Positions 8,656 to 16,965 of a stretch of 25,029 nt of DNA are shown here, piece by piece. Origin of the DNA: JAISST01 sp050434145 (GTDB lineage Bacteria; Fusobacteriota; Fusobacteriia; Fusobacteriales; Fusobacteriaceae); assembly GCF_050434145.1 (NCBI RefSeq), contig NZ_JBNPVX010000041.1:1-25029 (forward strand), read 5' to 3'. The notes under the pieces are model-generated. The model did no database searches. It worked only from the letters and a program-made list of their open reading frames with translations, and was not told the DNA's origin. A program made the translations under genes and the position numbers. Within the stretch, counting starts at the first letter, position 1. The number at the start of each line of letters is the position of its first letter.

Positions 8656-9660
8656 TTATGGTAATTTTACTTTTTCTAAAATATCAATTATTATATCTTC
8701 AATATTTTTCCCTTCTGCTTCTGCTTCATAAGTAAGTAGTATTCTATGTCGCAACACATCAAATATTATCTTTTTTATATCTTGTGGCAATACAAAATCA
8801 CGCCCTTCCAAGAATGCATTTCCTTTTGCAGCCAGAGTAATTGCAATAGAAGCTCTTGGTGAGGCACCACAAAGAATATATCCATTTTTTTCTCTTGTTT
8901 TAAATACTATATTTACAATATAATCAACTAACTTATCATCAATATGTATTTCTTTTATTAAGTTTTTAATCCTTTCAATATGTGCTTTATTCAAAACTTC
9001 TGCTAACTTAATGTCATCGTATTGAATTTTAGAGGTTAACATATTTAATATTTGTTTTTCCTCTTCTTTAGTAGGATATTCTATTTTTACTTTCATTAAA
9101 AATCTATCTTGTTGAGCTTCTGGTAATGGATATGTACCATCTTGTTCTATGGGGTTTTGAGTCGCTAATACAATAAATGGCTTGTCCAACGCAAAAGTTT
9201 CATTTGCTATTGTAATTTGCTTTTCTTGCATAGCTTCCAATAATGCAGATTGAACTTTAGCTGGTGCTCTATTAATTTCATCAGCTAAGACTAAATTAGC
9301 AAAAATAGGACCTTTTTTTATATAAAATTCTCCATTTTTTTCATTATAAATTTCTGTTCCAATTATATCACTAGGCAATAAATCTGGCGTAAATTGGATT
9401 CTAGAAAATTTTAATCCCAATGTTTTTGCTATGGTGTTTACTGTAAGGGATTTGGCTAGTCCTGGTAATCCTTCAAGCAATATATGATTTCCTGTAAATA
9501 TTCCTATCAATATCTTGCTTATCATATCTTCTTGCCCAATTACTTTTTTTAGTATTTCTGCTTTTAAAGCCTTTATATAAGGTATTTCTTTAGAAATTTC
9601 TGTTTTCAAATCAAAAACTGTATTTACATTTTCATTATTCTTTTCAAGTGAAAGATTCAT
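8656..9660 (-). CDS. MoxR family AAA+ ATPase
   Basis: MoxR ATPases act as chaperone-like machines, often inserting metals or remodelling VWA-domain partners; here the likely clients are BatA and BatB. The AAA core is intact: Walker A GLPGLAKS (64-71), Walker B LVLADE (123-128), sensor 1 ATQNP (166-170) and the family signature GTYPLPEAQQDRF, followed by the helical lid (about 230-334) with GASPRAS. Length (334) is normal. AGGAGG stands eight bases before the ATG. It is the first gene of the operon, behind its own promoter and after the terminator of the ABC-F gene. Confidence 0.95.
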   Translation of the reverse strand: MNLSLEKNNENVNTVFDLKTEISKEIPYIKALKAEILKKVIGQEDMISKILIGIFTGNHILLEGLPGLAKSLTVNTIAKTLGLKFSRIQFTPDLLPSDIIGTEIYNEKNGEFYIKKGPIFANLVLADEINRAPAKVQSALLEAMQEKQITIANETFALDKPFIVLATQNPIEQDGTYPLPEAQQDRFLMKVKIEYPTKEEEKQILNMLTSKIQYDDIKLAEVLNKAHIERIKNLIKEIHIDDKLVDYIVNIVFKTREKNGYILCGASPRASIAITLAAKGNAFLEGRDFVLPQDIKKIIFDVLRHRILLTYEAEAEGKNIEDIIIDILEKVKLP

Positions 9661-9710
9661 ATGAAAGTACCTCCTGTAAAATTATTTTTAGATTTTTTTA
9701 TTTGTTAGTG

Positions 9711-9719
9711 ATTATAACA
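9711..9719 (-). promoter_or_regulatory. Extended -10 promoter of the moxR-bat operon
   Basis: On the minus strand the sequence reads TGTTATAAT, an exact TGnTATAAT. There is no good -35 at 16-18 bp. The predicted transcript starts near 9704 and gives a leader of about 44 bases. Confidence 0.65.
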
Positions 9720-9750
9720 GTATTTTAGACGTTAACACTAGAGAAATAGT

Positions 9751-9789
9751 TTTAAAAAAAATAAAAGGTGCATCATTAAAGTGCACCTT
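9751..9789 (-). terminator. Rho-independent terminator after the ABC-F gene
   Basis: An 8-bp perfect stem (AAGGTGCA 9765-9772 with TGCACCTT 9782-9789) is followed on the minus strand by a T-rich tract. It ends the ABC-F transcript and separates it from moxR. Confidence 0.9.
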
Positions 9790-9852
9790 AGAAATCTTGT
9801 TATACCCTTTCTACTGTTTTGAAAATATTATGAGACCATATTGATATAATTA

Positions 9853-11472
9853 TTAACTATACATTTCTCCTAACTTATTTTGTAATTCTTCATCTTCTAA
9901 ATATTCATCATAAGTCATTAATTTATCTATGATTCCTCTTGGTGTGATTTCAATTATTCTATTTGCAACAGTTTGAATAAATTCATGGTCATGAGCACCA
10001 AATAAAATAGTTCCTGGAAATTTTATCAATGCCTTATTTAAGGAAGTGATTGATTCTAGATCTAAGTGATCATTAGGGTTATCAAAAAGCAATACATTGG
10101 CTGTTGACAGCATCATACGAGAAAGCATACAACGTACTTTTTCTCCTCCTGATAATACTACTGCTTTTTTTAATGCTTCATCTCCAGAGAACAGCATTCT
10201 TCCTAAAAATCCTCTTATAAAAGCCTCATGTTCATCTGAAGAATATTGTCTCAACCAATCAATTAAATTAATATTTGGATCTGTAAAAAATGGAGAATTA
10301 TCCTTCGGCATATATGCATGAGATGTTGTAACCCCCCAAGTATAATGCCCAGAATCTGGTTCTATATCACCAGCTAATATTGATAATAATGTCGTTTTTA
10401 TCATATCATTTTTTGCTAAGAAAACTACCTTATCACCAGTATTTATAGTAAAAGATACGTTGTCTAATAATTTTATTCCATCAATTGTCTTGCTTAAGTT
10501 CTCAACTTTTAATAGATTATTTCCAGCTTCTCTTTCTGGCTTAAATTCAATAAATGGATATTTTCTATTTGAAATTTGCATATCTTCCAATTGTAATTTT
10601 TCCAATTGTTTTTTTCTTGAAGTTGCTTGCTTAGACTTAGATGCATTAGCACTAAATCGTGCTATAAACTCTTTCAATTCTTCTCTTTTTTGCTCTAGTT
10701 TTTTATTTTTATTAGAAATTAAAGTTATCATCAATTGATTTGACTCATACCAAAAATCATAATTTCCTACAAATATTTTTATTCTACCATAATCAATGTC
10801 AGTAATATGAGTACACACTTTATTTAAGAAATGTCTATCATGAGACACTACTAATACTGTAGTATTTTCCATTCCCATAAGAAAATCTTCCAACCATGAT
10901 ATAGCCTTTATATCCAGACCATTAGTAGGTTCATCTAATAATAATACATCTGGTTGACCAAATAATGCTTGCGCCAACAAAACTTTTACTTTCTGTGCTT
11001 CTGTTAGTTCTTTCATTAATTTATGATGATTCTCTGCTGATATTCCTAGCCCTGTCAAGAGCATTTCTGCTTCCGTTTCTGCATCCCAACCATTTAATTC
11101 TGCAAATTCTCCTTCTAATTCTCCAGCTCTTATTCCATCTTCATCTGTAAAATCCTCTTTAGCATATATTTCATTTTTGGCTAAAATTATGTCCCAAAGC
11201 TTTTTATTCCCCATTAATACAACATTTAATACATCTTCTTCTTCATAAGCAAAGTGATCCTGTTTTAATACAGACATTCTTTGATTTTTATTAAATATAA
11301 CTTCTCCTTCTGTGGGATCTAAATCTCCTGATAATATTTTTACAAATGTAGATTTTCCTGCTCCATTTGCACCTATTATTCCATAACAATTTCCTGGAGT
11401 AAATTTCAAATTTACATCCTCAAATAATTTTCTTCCTGAAAATCGCATTCCTAAGTTACTTGTTGCTATCAT
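9853..11472 (-). CDS. ABC-F family ATPase (YbiT-like) with a degenerate second ATP site
   Basis: A soluble tandem ABC ATPase of the ABC-F class, proteins that bind the ribosomal E site and influence translation; the YbiT-like subgroup is suggested by overall sequence. Domain 1 has Walker A GANGAGKS (34-41), Walker B LLLDE (Glu181) and the switch SHDRHF (210-215), but its signature is LTEAQ (156-160) instead of LSGGQ. A linker (about 240-320) follows. Domain 2 has a poor Walker A, AKNDMIKTT (353-361), an intact signature LSGGE (440-444), and FDNPNDHLD at Walker B, where the catalytic Glu is Asn465; the switch is AHDHEF. So the composite site built from domain 2 Walker motifs and signature 1 looks inactive, while the other looks functional. 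AGGAGG lies 12 bases before the ATG. It has its own promoter and possibly a leader peptide, and is closed by a strong terminator. Confidence 0.9.
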   Translation of the reverse strand: MIATSNLGMRFSGRKLFEDVNLKFTPGNCYGIIGANGAGKSTFVKILSGDLDPTEGEVIFNKNQRMSVLKQDHFAYEEEDVLNVVLMGNKKLWDIILAKNEIYAKEDFTDEDGIRAGELEGEFAELNGWDAETEAEMLLTGLGISAENHHKLMKELTEAQKVKVLLAQALFGQPDVLLLDEPTNGLDIKAISWLEDFLMGMENTTVLVVSHDRHFLNKVCTHITDIDYGRIKIFVGNYDFWYESNQLMITLISNKNKKLEQKREELKEFIARFSANASKSKQATSRKKQLEKLQLEDMQISNRKYPFIEFKPEREAGNNLLKVENLSKTIDGIKLLDNVSFTINTGDKVVFLAKNDMIKTTLLSILAGDIEPDSGHYTWGVTTSHAYMPKDNSPFFTDPNINLIDWLRQYSSDEHEAFIRGFLGRMLFSGDEALKKAVVLSGGEKVRCMLSRMMLSTANVLLFDNPNDHLDLESITSLNKALIKFPGTILFGAHDHEFIQTVANRIIEITPRGIIDKLMTYDEYLEDEELQNKLGEMYS

Positions 11473-11580
11473 TTGTTAATATATCCTCCTAAAAATTAAA
11501 TTTTTAAACTGTTGTTAAACTATTTTTACTCTTGTAAATTCAAGCTTTTATTTATTACTCATCCATATTCACTCATTCAT

Positions 11581-11619
11581 CTATTGTGATAATAAAATGC
11601 CTACAGATCCTTCTGGCAT
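11581..11619 (-). CDS. Possible 12-residue leader peptide upstream of the ABC-F gene
   Basis: The peptide MPEGSVGILLSQ is preceded by GGAG and GAGG at workable spacing and starts about 30 bases after the predicted transcript start. Short translated leaders are known to control several ABC-F antibiotic-resistance genes by ribosome-mediated attenuation; that this one does so is inference. Its first 23 bases (11597-11619) can fold into a two-part hairpin (ATGC/GCAT and CAGA/TCTG) followed by a short T-rich stretch. Confidence 0.4.
   Translation of the reverse strand: MPEGSVGILLSQ
11597..11619 (-). promoter_or_regulatory. Leader hairpin, possible attenuator
   Basis: On the minus strand ATGC pairs with GCAT and CAGA with TCTG around the loop AGGA, with a 3-base bulge; TTTTATTAT follows. 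The stem is short, so it would be at most a weak terminator. Confidence 0.3.
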
Positions 11620-11655
11620 AATCCTCAATCTCCAAAAGATTTACTACAAACAAAT

Positions 11656-11664
11656 ATTATACCA
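11656..11664 (-). promoter_or_regulatory. Extended -10 promoter of the ABC-F gene
   Basis: The minus strand reads TGGTATAAT, with no clear -35. The expected start is near 11649, giving a leader of about 175 bases, long for this window and consistent with 5' regulation. A second TATAAT lies at 11682-11687. Confidence 0.6.
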
Positions 11665-11714
11665 TAACTTTTCATTTTGGTATTATATTTTTATAATTTT
11701 TTACTTTTTATTAT

Positions 11715-12524
11715 TTATTTTCTCATCTTTCTTGATTTTTCCACTGTGGCTTCTACTGCTTCTATTATTGCACCACGAAAACCTTCTTCTTCAAGTGTTT
11801 TTACCCCTACTATTGTAGTCCCACCAGGAGAACATATATCGTCTTTTAATTCCCCAGGATGTTTTCCAGTTTCCAAAACCATTTTGCCACATCCTACTAT
11901 TGTTTGTGCAATTAGCTTATATGCATCTTTTCTTGGCAGACCCGCCATTACAGCCCCATCTGCCATCGCCTCAATGAACATATAAACAAAAGCTGGAGAT
12001 GAGCCTGATGCACCTGTTACAGCATCAAATAATTCTTCTTTTATTTCTATAGAAAGTCCTATTTTTTCAAATAAATTATTTATAATTTTTTTTTCTTCTG
12101 ATGTCACCATTTCACCAAAAGAGTAGGCAATACAGCCTTCACCTATCATTAAAGAGAGATTTGGCATTGTTCTGATAACTTTTCCTTTGAATTTTTCACT
12201 TGAAATTGCTTTTTCCACAGACTCTATTGATAGTCCTGGTGCCATAGTAATTATTATCTTATCCGAATCTATTGAGCTCTTGATTTTTTTTAATACTGTA
12301 AAATAGTCGTTTGGCTTTATTGCAAGAAATATTATATCTGCTTTCTTTATTACTTCATTTTCATTTTTACATATTTCTATTCCAAACTCCTTTTTTATTT
12401 CTTTGGAATTAAACTTTTCATATACATAGGCTTCTTTTTTAGCCACTAATTTTGATCTCAATATTCCCTTCAAAAATGCTTGTCCCATTTTCCCACAACC
12501 AATAAAGCCAATTTTATAGCTCAT
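11715..12524 (-). CDS. proC: Pyrroline-5-carboxylate reductase
   Basis: Catalyses the last step of proline synthesis, reducing 1-pyrroline-5-carboxylate to L-proline with NAD(P)H in the cytoplasm. The Rossmann motif GFIGCGKMG (6-14) opens the protein; APGLSIE, RTMPNL and the C-terminal dimer and active-site segments ASGSSPAF and SPGGTT are all present. The length of 269 is normal. GAGGTGAGGA precedes the ATG. It follows the rpiR-like gene by 93 bp with no clear terminator between, so the two may be co-transcribed. In a glutamate-fermenting organism it links proline to the same amino-acid pool. Confidence 0.96.
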   Translation of the reverse strand: MSYKIGFIGCGKMGQAFLKGILRSKLVAKKEAYVYEKFNSKEIKKEFGIEICKNENEVIKKADIIFLAIKPNDYFTVLKKIKSSIDSDKIIITMAPGLSIESVEKAISSEKFKGKVIRTMPNLSLMIGEGCIAYSFGEMVTSEEKKIINNLFEKIGLSIEIKEELFDAVTGASGSSPAFVYMFIEAMADGAVMAGLPRKDAYKLIAQTIVGCGKMVLETGKHPGELKDDICSPGGTTIVGVKTLEEEGFRGAIIEAVEATVEKSRKMRK

Positions 12525-12617
12525 ACATTCCTCACCTCAATGGCTTGTTACCTGCCTTTGCAGCCAACAAACTAAATAATTGTTCTAATAGTCATCTATC
12601 GACATTGATGACATTTT

Positions 12618-13469
12618 CTATTTGTCCCTATAGATATTAAACCTATCAGTTATGCTCTTTAACTTTTCCATTTTGTCAGTAACATTAGCTTTATCTTCTG
12701 TACCTAATTTTATTAAAAGAGCATTCAATATAACAATCCCTGGTACAAACGAATAGGTTCTTTCCCCATTTTTAGTAGTTAATACCAAATCAGAAATATT
12801 TCCCAAAGTTGAATCTTCTTTATCTGTTACAGTTATTACTTTATTACCATTTTCTTTAAAAAATTCTGTTACTTGATAAGTAAAATTGGTGTATGGATGA
12901 AAAGAAATTGTAAATAACAAGTCATCCTCTGTTGTATAAAGTAACTTGTCTGTAAAATCTGAGGCTCCTGAAATTAATAACTCGACCCCTTCACGAAATT
13001 CCTTTAATAAAAAATAAAAATAATGAGCCAGCGCATATGAGCCTCTTGCTCCAAGTACATATATTTTTCTGCTTTTTCCAATCCATTTTACTGCCTGTTC
13101 TATTGCCACTTGGATCCTATGAGCATCTATTTCTCTTAATAATTCAATATTAATATCTACTAACTCGCTCACTATATTATTGCTGTTTTTATTCTCTAAT
13201 ATTTCATTTTTTATTCCTTTCATATAGGAAGCCTCTATTTCAACTTCTTTCTGAAATATCGCTTGAAATTCTGGATAACCCTTAAATCCCATCTTTTTTG
13301 TGAATCTTGTAATTGTAGCAGGACTGGTTTCCGTTTTTTTAGCTAAATCATTTATAGAAATAAATGATATTACACTTTGGTGATGCATTATGTAATCTAG
13401 TATTTTCTTGAAACTTTTGCTGTATTCTCTATAATTAACTTCCATTGCTTCTAATATTTTATTTCTCAT
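12618..13469 (-). CDS. MurR/RpiR family transcriptional regulator
   Basis: DNA-binding regulator with an N-terminal HTH_6 domain (about 1-77) and a C-terminal SIS domain (about 125-260), which in this family senses phosphosugars or similar ligands. The helix-turn-helix is clear: SINDLAKKTETSPATITRFT with KKMGFKGYPEF after it. The SIS domain has VLGARGS (138-144), but the usual serine-rich ligand loop is replaced by SFHPYTNFT, so the ligand cannot be guessed. GGTGAG precedes the ATG. It lies 24 bp after lemA and upstream of proC, all in one direction. No sugar gene is adjacent, so its target is not evident. Confidence 0.88.
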   Translation of the reverse strand: MRNKILEAMEVNYREYSKSFKKILDYIMHHQSVISFISINDLAKKTETSPATITRFTKKMGFKGYPEFQAIFQKEVEIEASYMKGIKNEILENKNSNNIVSELVDINIELLREIDAHRIQVAIEQAVKWIGKSRKIYVLGARGSYALAHYFYFLLKEFREGVELLISGASDFTDKLLYTTEDDLLFTISFHPYTNFTYQVTEFFKENGNKVITVTDKEDSTLGNISDLVLTTKNGERTYSFVPGIVILNALLIKLGTEDKANVTDKMEKLKSITDRFNIYRDK

Positions 13470-13493
13470 TTTCTCACCAAATAAATATTTTTA

Positions 13494-14042
13494 TTAAAAT
13501 TTGATTTGAGGAGCTACATTTGCTCCTTCTGAAGCTTTAAATAATGGTTCTTCTTTAAAATTAAACATTCCTGAGATTATATTTCCTGGAAATAACTTAA
13601 TTGCTTCATTATAATCAGTTGTTGTATCATTATAAATTTGACGAGAAATTTTTATATTTTTTTCTACATCTTGTAGCTGACCTTGTAACTCTAAAAAATT
13701 TGTATTAGCTTTCAATTCTGGATAACTTTCTGTAAGCATCATTAATTTACTCAACACTGTCCCCATTTGGCCTTCAGCTTCTATTTTTTCTCCAGGTGAT
13801 CCTGCTGTCACATATTTATTTCTGGCAGAAATAACTGCCTCTAATGTATCTTTTTCATGACCTGCATATCCCTTCACTATTTCTACAAGATTGGGAATCA
13901 TATCCATTCTAGTCTGCAATTGTACATCAATTTGAGAAAATGCATTTTTTACTTTTTGATGCAACTTTACAAAACCGTTATATTTGCCCATAAAGAAAAG
14001 ACCAACTACTACTGCTATTCCTAATATTATTAATATTGTCAT
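13494..14042 (-). CDS. lemA: LemA family protein
   Basis: Small membrane-anchored protein of unknown molecular function. An N-terminal membrane helix (2-18) precedes a long helical-bundle domain. The family hallmarks are visible: FVKLHQKVKNAFSQIDVQLQTRMDMIPNLVEIVKGY and, later, SRQIYNDTTTDYNEAIKLFPGNI. Length (182) is typical. AAGGAG stands before the ATG. The DUF2207 gene lies 118 bp upstream in the same direction; this pairing recurs in many bacteria and suggests a shared envelope role. Confidence 0.95.
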   Translation of the reverse strand: MTILIILGIAVVVGLFFMGKYNGFVKLHQKVKNAFSQIDVQLQTRMDMIPNLVEIVKGYAGHEKDTLEAVISARNKYVTAGSPGEKIEAEGQMGTVLSKLMMLTESYPELKANTNFLELQGQLQDVEKNIKISRQIYNDTTTDYNEAIKLFPGNIISGMFNFKEEPLFKASEGANVAPQIKF

Positions 14043-14160
14043 ATTTCACTCCTTTTAGTTATATTATATTTTATTTTTTAGTTTATACTTTTTACTTCTC
14101 TAACAAATAATAAAGAAAATTTATTCAACATGGTGTACATTATCGCTTTTAGGAAAGGAA

Positions 14161-16155
14161 TTAAAATCCTCTTCCACCTCCACGACTTCCACCTCCACCA
14201 GAAGTTCCTCCACTAAAACCACCACCACTTCTCCCACTAGAGCTAGATGATCTAGATCTTGATATATTTCTCTTTCTAACCTCTCTTGCAACAGTATTCT
14301 TTGCTCTAGTGGAACTAGTAGCATTTCTAAATGACTTTGTAGAACTAGAATAATCATTATCATTAACCATGAAACGTCTAATCAATGGATAACTTATATT
14401 TATATCACTCATAGCTGATTCAGGTAATTTTTTTATTATATTTTTAAATTGTTTCAAAACCTTTTCAGCCACATCTAGAGATATTGCATATACAAAATAT
14501 TCTTCCCATAAATGTATTGCTGGTATCTCAGCTTCTTCCAATCTACTATAATCTATTAAAAAGCTTTTAAAAGAATTCCACCTTTCATGTGCATCAGCTC
14601 TATATTGTGTCTCTCTCAGTTTTGATTTAAAGTACCCAGTCATAATAAATCCTAAAACAATATGAACTATAAATATAATTTTGGATGATCCTAAGTAATT
14701 TTCACTAATATTTAAAATTATAATTGCTATAAATATTATTAATATTCCTATTGGCAATGATATTTTTCTGATAAATGTCTTATGCTTTTCAAATAACAAA
14801 TTTTTATTGACCAAATCTTTATAAACCATCTGAGACCACTGTGAATTATCGCCTATAAAAATCATAGATGTAGATTCTTTGGATAATCTCCCATTTATAT
14901 CCTCAAGAACAACTTGTTCTCCATCACCTAACTTATTGATATACCATTCTAAAAGAAAAGTTTCATATTCATTTAATGGAGTTAATCCTTCTGTAATTTT
15001 AGATTTTTTTAAAATTGTTTTCTTACTTTTTTCTGAAGTATCTTCCAATTGAAGATACTTCTTTCGTACCAAATCAAATAAACTCGCAAGAAGTTGTGTA
15101 TCATTAGGGTGCATTTCCCCAGCCACTAATGTTCCTGCCACTGCAGGGCTATAATTATCTGGTAACTCTCTAAAATATTTTCCATATGGAGTTTTTCCTT
15201 TATTCTTTTTTGTACCAAATGCAACTACTAATATTGTAATAAGTACCCATACTCCTATTCCAATAAAGAAATATACATATAATAATCTCGCTATTGAGCG
15301 TGCATTATTAGCTAGCCAAGCATCTTTTTTTTCTTCATTTAATATTCTTTCTAACCCATTTTTATTTATAATTGGGCCATTGTAATTTCCTGTAATGATT
15401 TCCCGCGGAAACAATATATTTGCTTCTATAAAATCATTAGTGTAGTATTTCTTCAGATTTAGAATTATTTTTTGTCTATCATAAATATCTATTTCTCCTG
15501 TAAGTGGTCCATGTGCAAATGAATATAATTTACCTTCTTCTATTTGTGTGGGAAGTGTTATAATAATATTCACTTTTCCTATATTGTCCCAATTTTCTCC
15601 TACAAATTTTCGATTTATTTGTGCAATATCATTGTATAAAGTCACTCCAGAAGTCAAAGTATATTTGAATATAAATTTACGACTCTTATTTGAAGTCTTA
15701 GCATATAATCGAACTGCTAGCAATTGAGATCGATCATTGGTTATTTCATAATCACCAAAAGCCCTAGTAAAACCTTTATTCACCATTTGATTACCTATAT
15801 TTTTGTCATAGGAAAAGGTCTTTTCTACTTTTTCTCTAAGATATTTTTGTCCATCTTCACCATTTATAATATCTTTCTTAGTTTCATCAATAAAGTCTGG
15901 TTCTACACTTATTAATATGTCATGAAGGATTAAGTTCCCATAGCCTTTATAATCAATCTCAAATTCGATTCCATTCAAATTTTGAGCATCATAAACTACT
16001 TCTTCGGACACAGACATGGAACCATCACTATTTAGAGTTGCTTTGATGTCTAATGATCTGACTTTATAAGATGCTCCAAGTAAATTTAATAGTAAACATA
16101 AATTTAATGCAATCACTAACAATAAGTTCTTTCTTTTTCTTAGAGGATTTTTCAA
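14161..16155 (-). CDS. DUF2207 membrane protein with Gly/Ser-rich tail
   Basis: Predicted membrane protein of the DUF2207 family, function unknown, commonly encoded beside lemA. A signal peptide or anchor (about 10-28) leads into the external DUF2207 domain (about 30-260, with SLDIKATLNSDGSMSVSE). Membrane helices follow at about 291-312, 466-482 and 492-509, with a cytoplasmic middle region (about 315-460) containing YFRELPDNYSPAVAGTLV. The protein ends in a run of Arg, Ser and Gly (about 630-664), like the tails of DUF2207 and TPM proteins. The start codon is TTG (16153-16155), supported by AAGGTGA seven bases before it. A promoter with -35 and -10 lies just upstream. Confidence 0.88.
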   Translation of the reverse strand: MKNPLRKRKNLLLVIALNLCLLLNLLGASYKVRSLDIKATLNSDGSMSVSEEVVYDAQNLNGIEFEIDYKGYGNLILHDILISVEPDFIDETKKDIINGEDGQKYLREKVEKTFSYDKNIGNQMVNKGFTRAFGDYEITNDRSQLLAVRLYAKTSNKSRKFIFKYTLTSGVTLYNDIAQINRKFVGENWDNIGKVNIIITLPTQIEEGKLYSFAHGPLTGEIDIYDRQKIILNLKKYYTNDFIEANILFPREIITGNYNGPIINKNGLERILNEEKKDAWLANNARSIARLLYVYFFIGIGVWVLITILVVAFGTKKNKGKTPYGKYFRELPDNYSPAVAGTLVAGEMHPNDTQLLASLFDLVRKKYLQLEDTSEKSKKTILKKSKITEGLTPLNEYETFLLEWYINKLGDGEQVVLEDINGRLSKESTSMIFIGDNSQWSQMVYKDLVNKNLLFEKHKTFIRKISLPIGILIIFIAIIILNISENYLGSSKIIFIVHIVLGFIMTGYFKSKLRETQYRADAHERWNSFKSFLIDYSRLEEAEIPAIHLWEEYFVYAISLDVAEKVLKQFKNIIKKLPESAMSDINISYPLIRRFMVNDNDYSSSTKSFRNATSSTRAKNTVAREVRKRNISRSRSSSSSGRSGGGFSGGTSGGGGSRGGGRGF

Positions 16156-16194
16156 TGAAAATCACCTTCTTTATTTATTATTTTAAGCTTTTAT

Positions 16195-16223
16195 ATTATA
16201 CACTATCTTGACTATAATTTCAC
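16195..16223 (-). promoter_or_regulatory. Promoter of the DUF2207-lemA genes
   Basis: On the minus strand GTGAAA (16218-16223) and TATAAT (16195-16200) are 17 bp apart. It lies about 40 bp before the TTG start, in the divergent gap with the MORN gene. Confidence 0.55.
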
Positions 16224-16334
16224 ACCTTTTTTCTTAATTTATATTATTTTATTTTTTCTTCTATTCCATTATTTTCTATTCTGGGGTATACTAGTATTAC
16301 TATGTAGTCAAAATTTATAGAAGAGGTGGTTACA

Positions 16335-16880
16335 ATGGCTAATGAATTCAACAAAGAAGGTAAAAAAGTAGGATTGTGGATTAAGAAATATGATAATGGA
16401 CAAATCCAAGAAGAAAGAAATTATGTTGATGGTGTTAGAAATGGAGTATATAAAACTTACTATATGAACGGACAAATAGAAACAAAAAAACACTATAAAG
16501 ATGGAAATCTTCATGGTACATACGAAACTTTCTATAGTGATGGAACCCTAAATTCTATCAAAACCCTTGTAAACGGGGAAATAATTGGCGAATTTAAAGA
16601 GTTCTTTCAAAATGGTATGATAAAAAAAGATGCAATTCATTCAAAAACTTCTACTACTACCCAAAATATAAAATATTTTCCTAATGGAAAAGTCAAAGTT
16701 GATGTAAACATGAAAAATGGAGCAATGCATGGACCTTATAAAGAGTATTATTCAAATGGTGCATTACATATAGAATGTGTATATAATGAAAATGGTAAAA
16801 TAGATGGTAAATACAAAGAATATGACCAAGAAGGAAATCTAATCAAAGAACTGAGCTATTCCAATGGAAACAAAAATTAA
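16335..16880 (+). CDS. MORN-variant repeat protein (YwqK-like)
   Basis: Composed almost wholly of about seven imperfect 20-23-residue repeats of the type YxNGxxxxxxxYxxGxxxGxYKxY, the MORN_2 variant. Such proteins are often labelled YwqK-family antitoxin, but that function is not established here and no toxin gene is visible. There is no signal peptide, so it is probably cytoplasmic. I chose the ATG at 16335 because AGAGGTGG lies five bases before it; the longer frame would start with the GTG inside that ribosome site. It is the first plus-strand gene and is separated from the next by a weak T-rich stem and a new promoter. Confidence 0.85.
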   Translation: MANEFNKEGKKVGLWIKKYDNGQIQEERNYVDGVRNGVYKTYYMNGQIETKKHYKDGNLHGTYETFYSDGTLNSIKTLVNGEIIGEFKEFFQNGMIKKDAIHSKTSTTTQNIKYFPNGKVKVDVNMKNGAMHGPYKEYYSNGALHIECVYNENGKIDGKYKEYDQEGNLIKELSYSNGNKN

Positions 16881-16913
16881 TATCATTAAAAGTTTTTAAT
16901 TTTTCATTTTCTA

Positions 16914-16922
16914 TGATATAAT
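16914..16922 (+). promoter_or_regulatory. Extended -10 promoter of the secreted lysine-rich protein gene
   Basis: TGATATAAT is an exact TGnTATAAT lying about 43 bp before the start codon. No convincing -35 is present. Confidence 0.55.
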
Positions 16923-16965
16923 GTAGAAAGATACTTTAAAAAATTATTATTATATAAGGAGACTT

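Noticed and set aside
12591..12612. GTCATC/GATGAC inverted repeat between rpiR and proC
   Set aside because: Only six base pairs with a ten-base loop and no T tract; too weak to call a terminator or operator.
14121..14363. 80-codon minus-strand frame at the end of the DUF2207 gene
   Set aside because: It is an out-of-frame shadow of the low-complexity Gly/Ser/Arg tail.
16335..16880. Toxin-antitoxin system based on the YwqK-like label
   Set aside because: The label rests on MORN repeats alone; no neighbour resembles a toxin.
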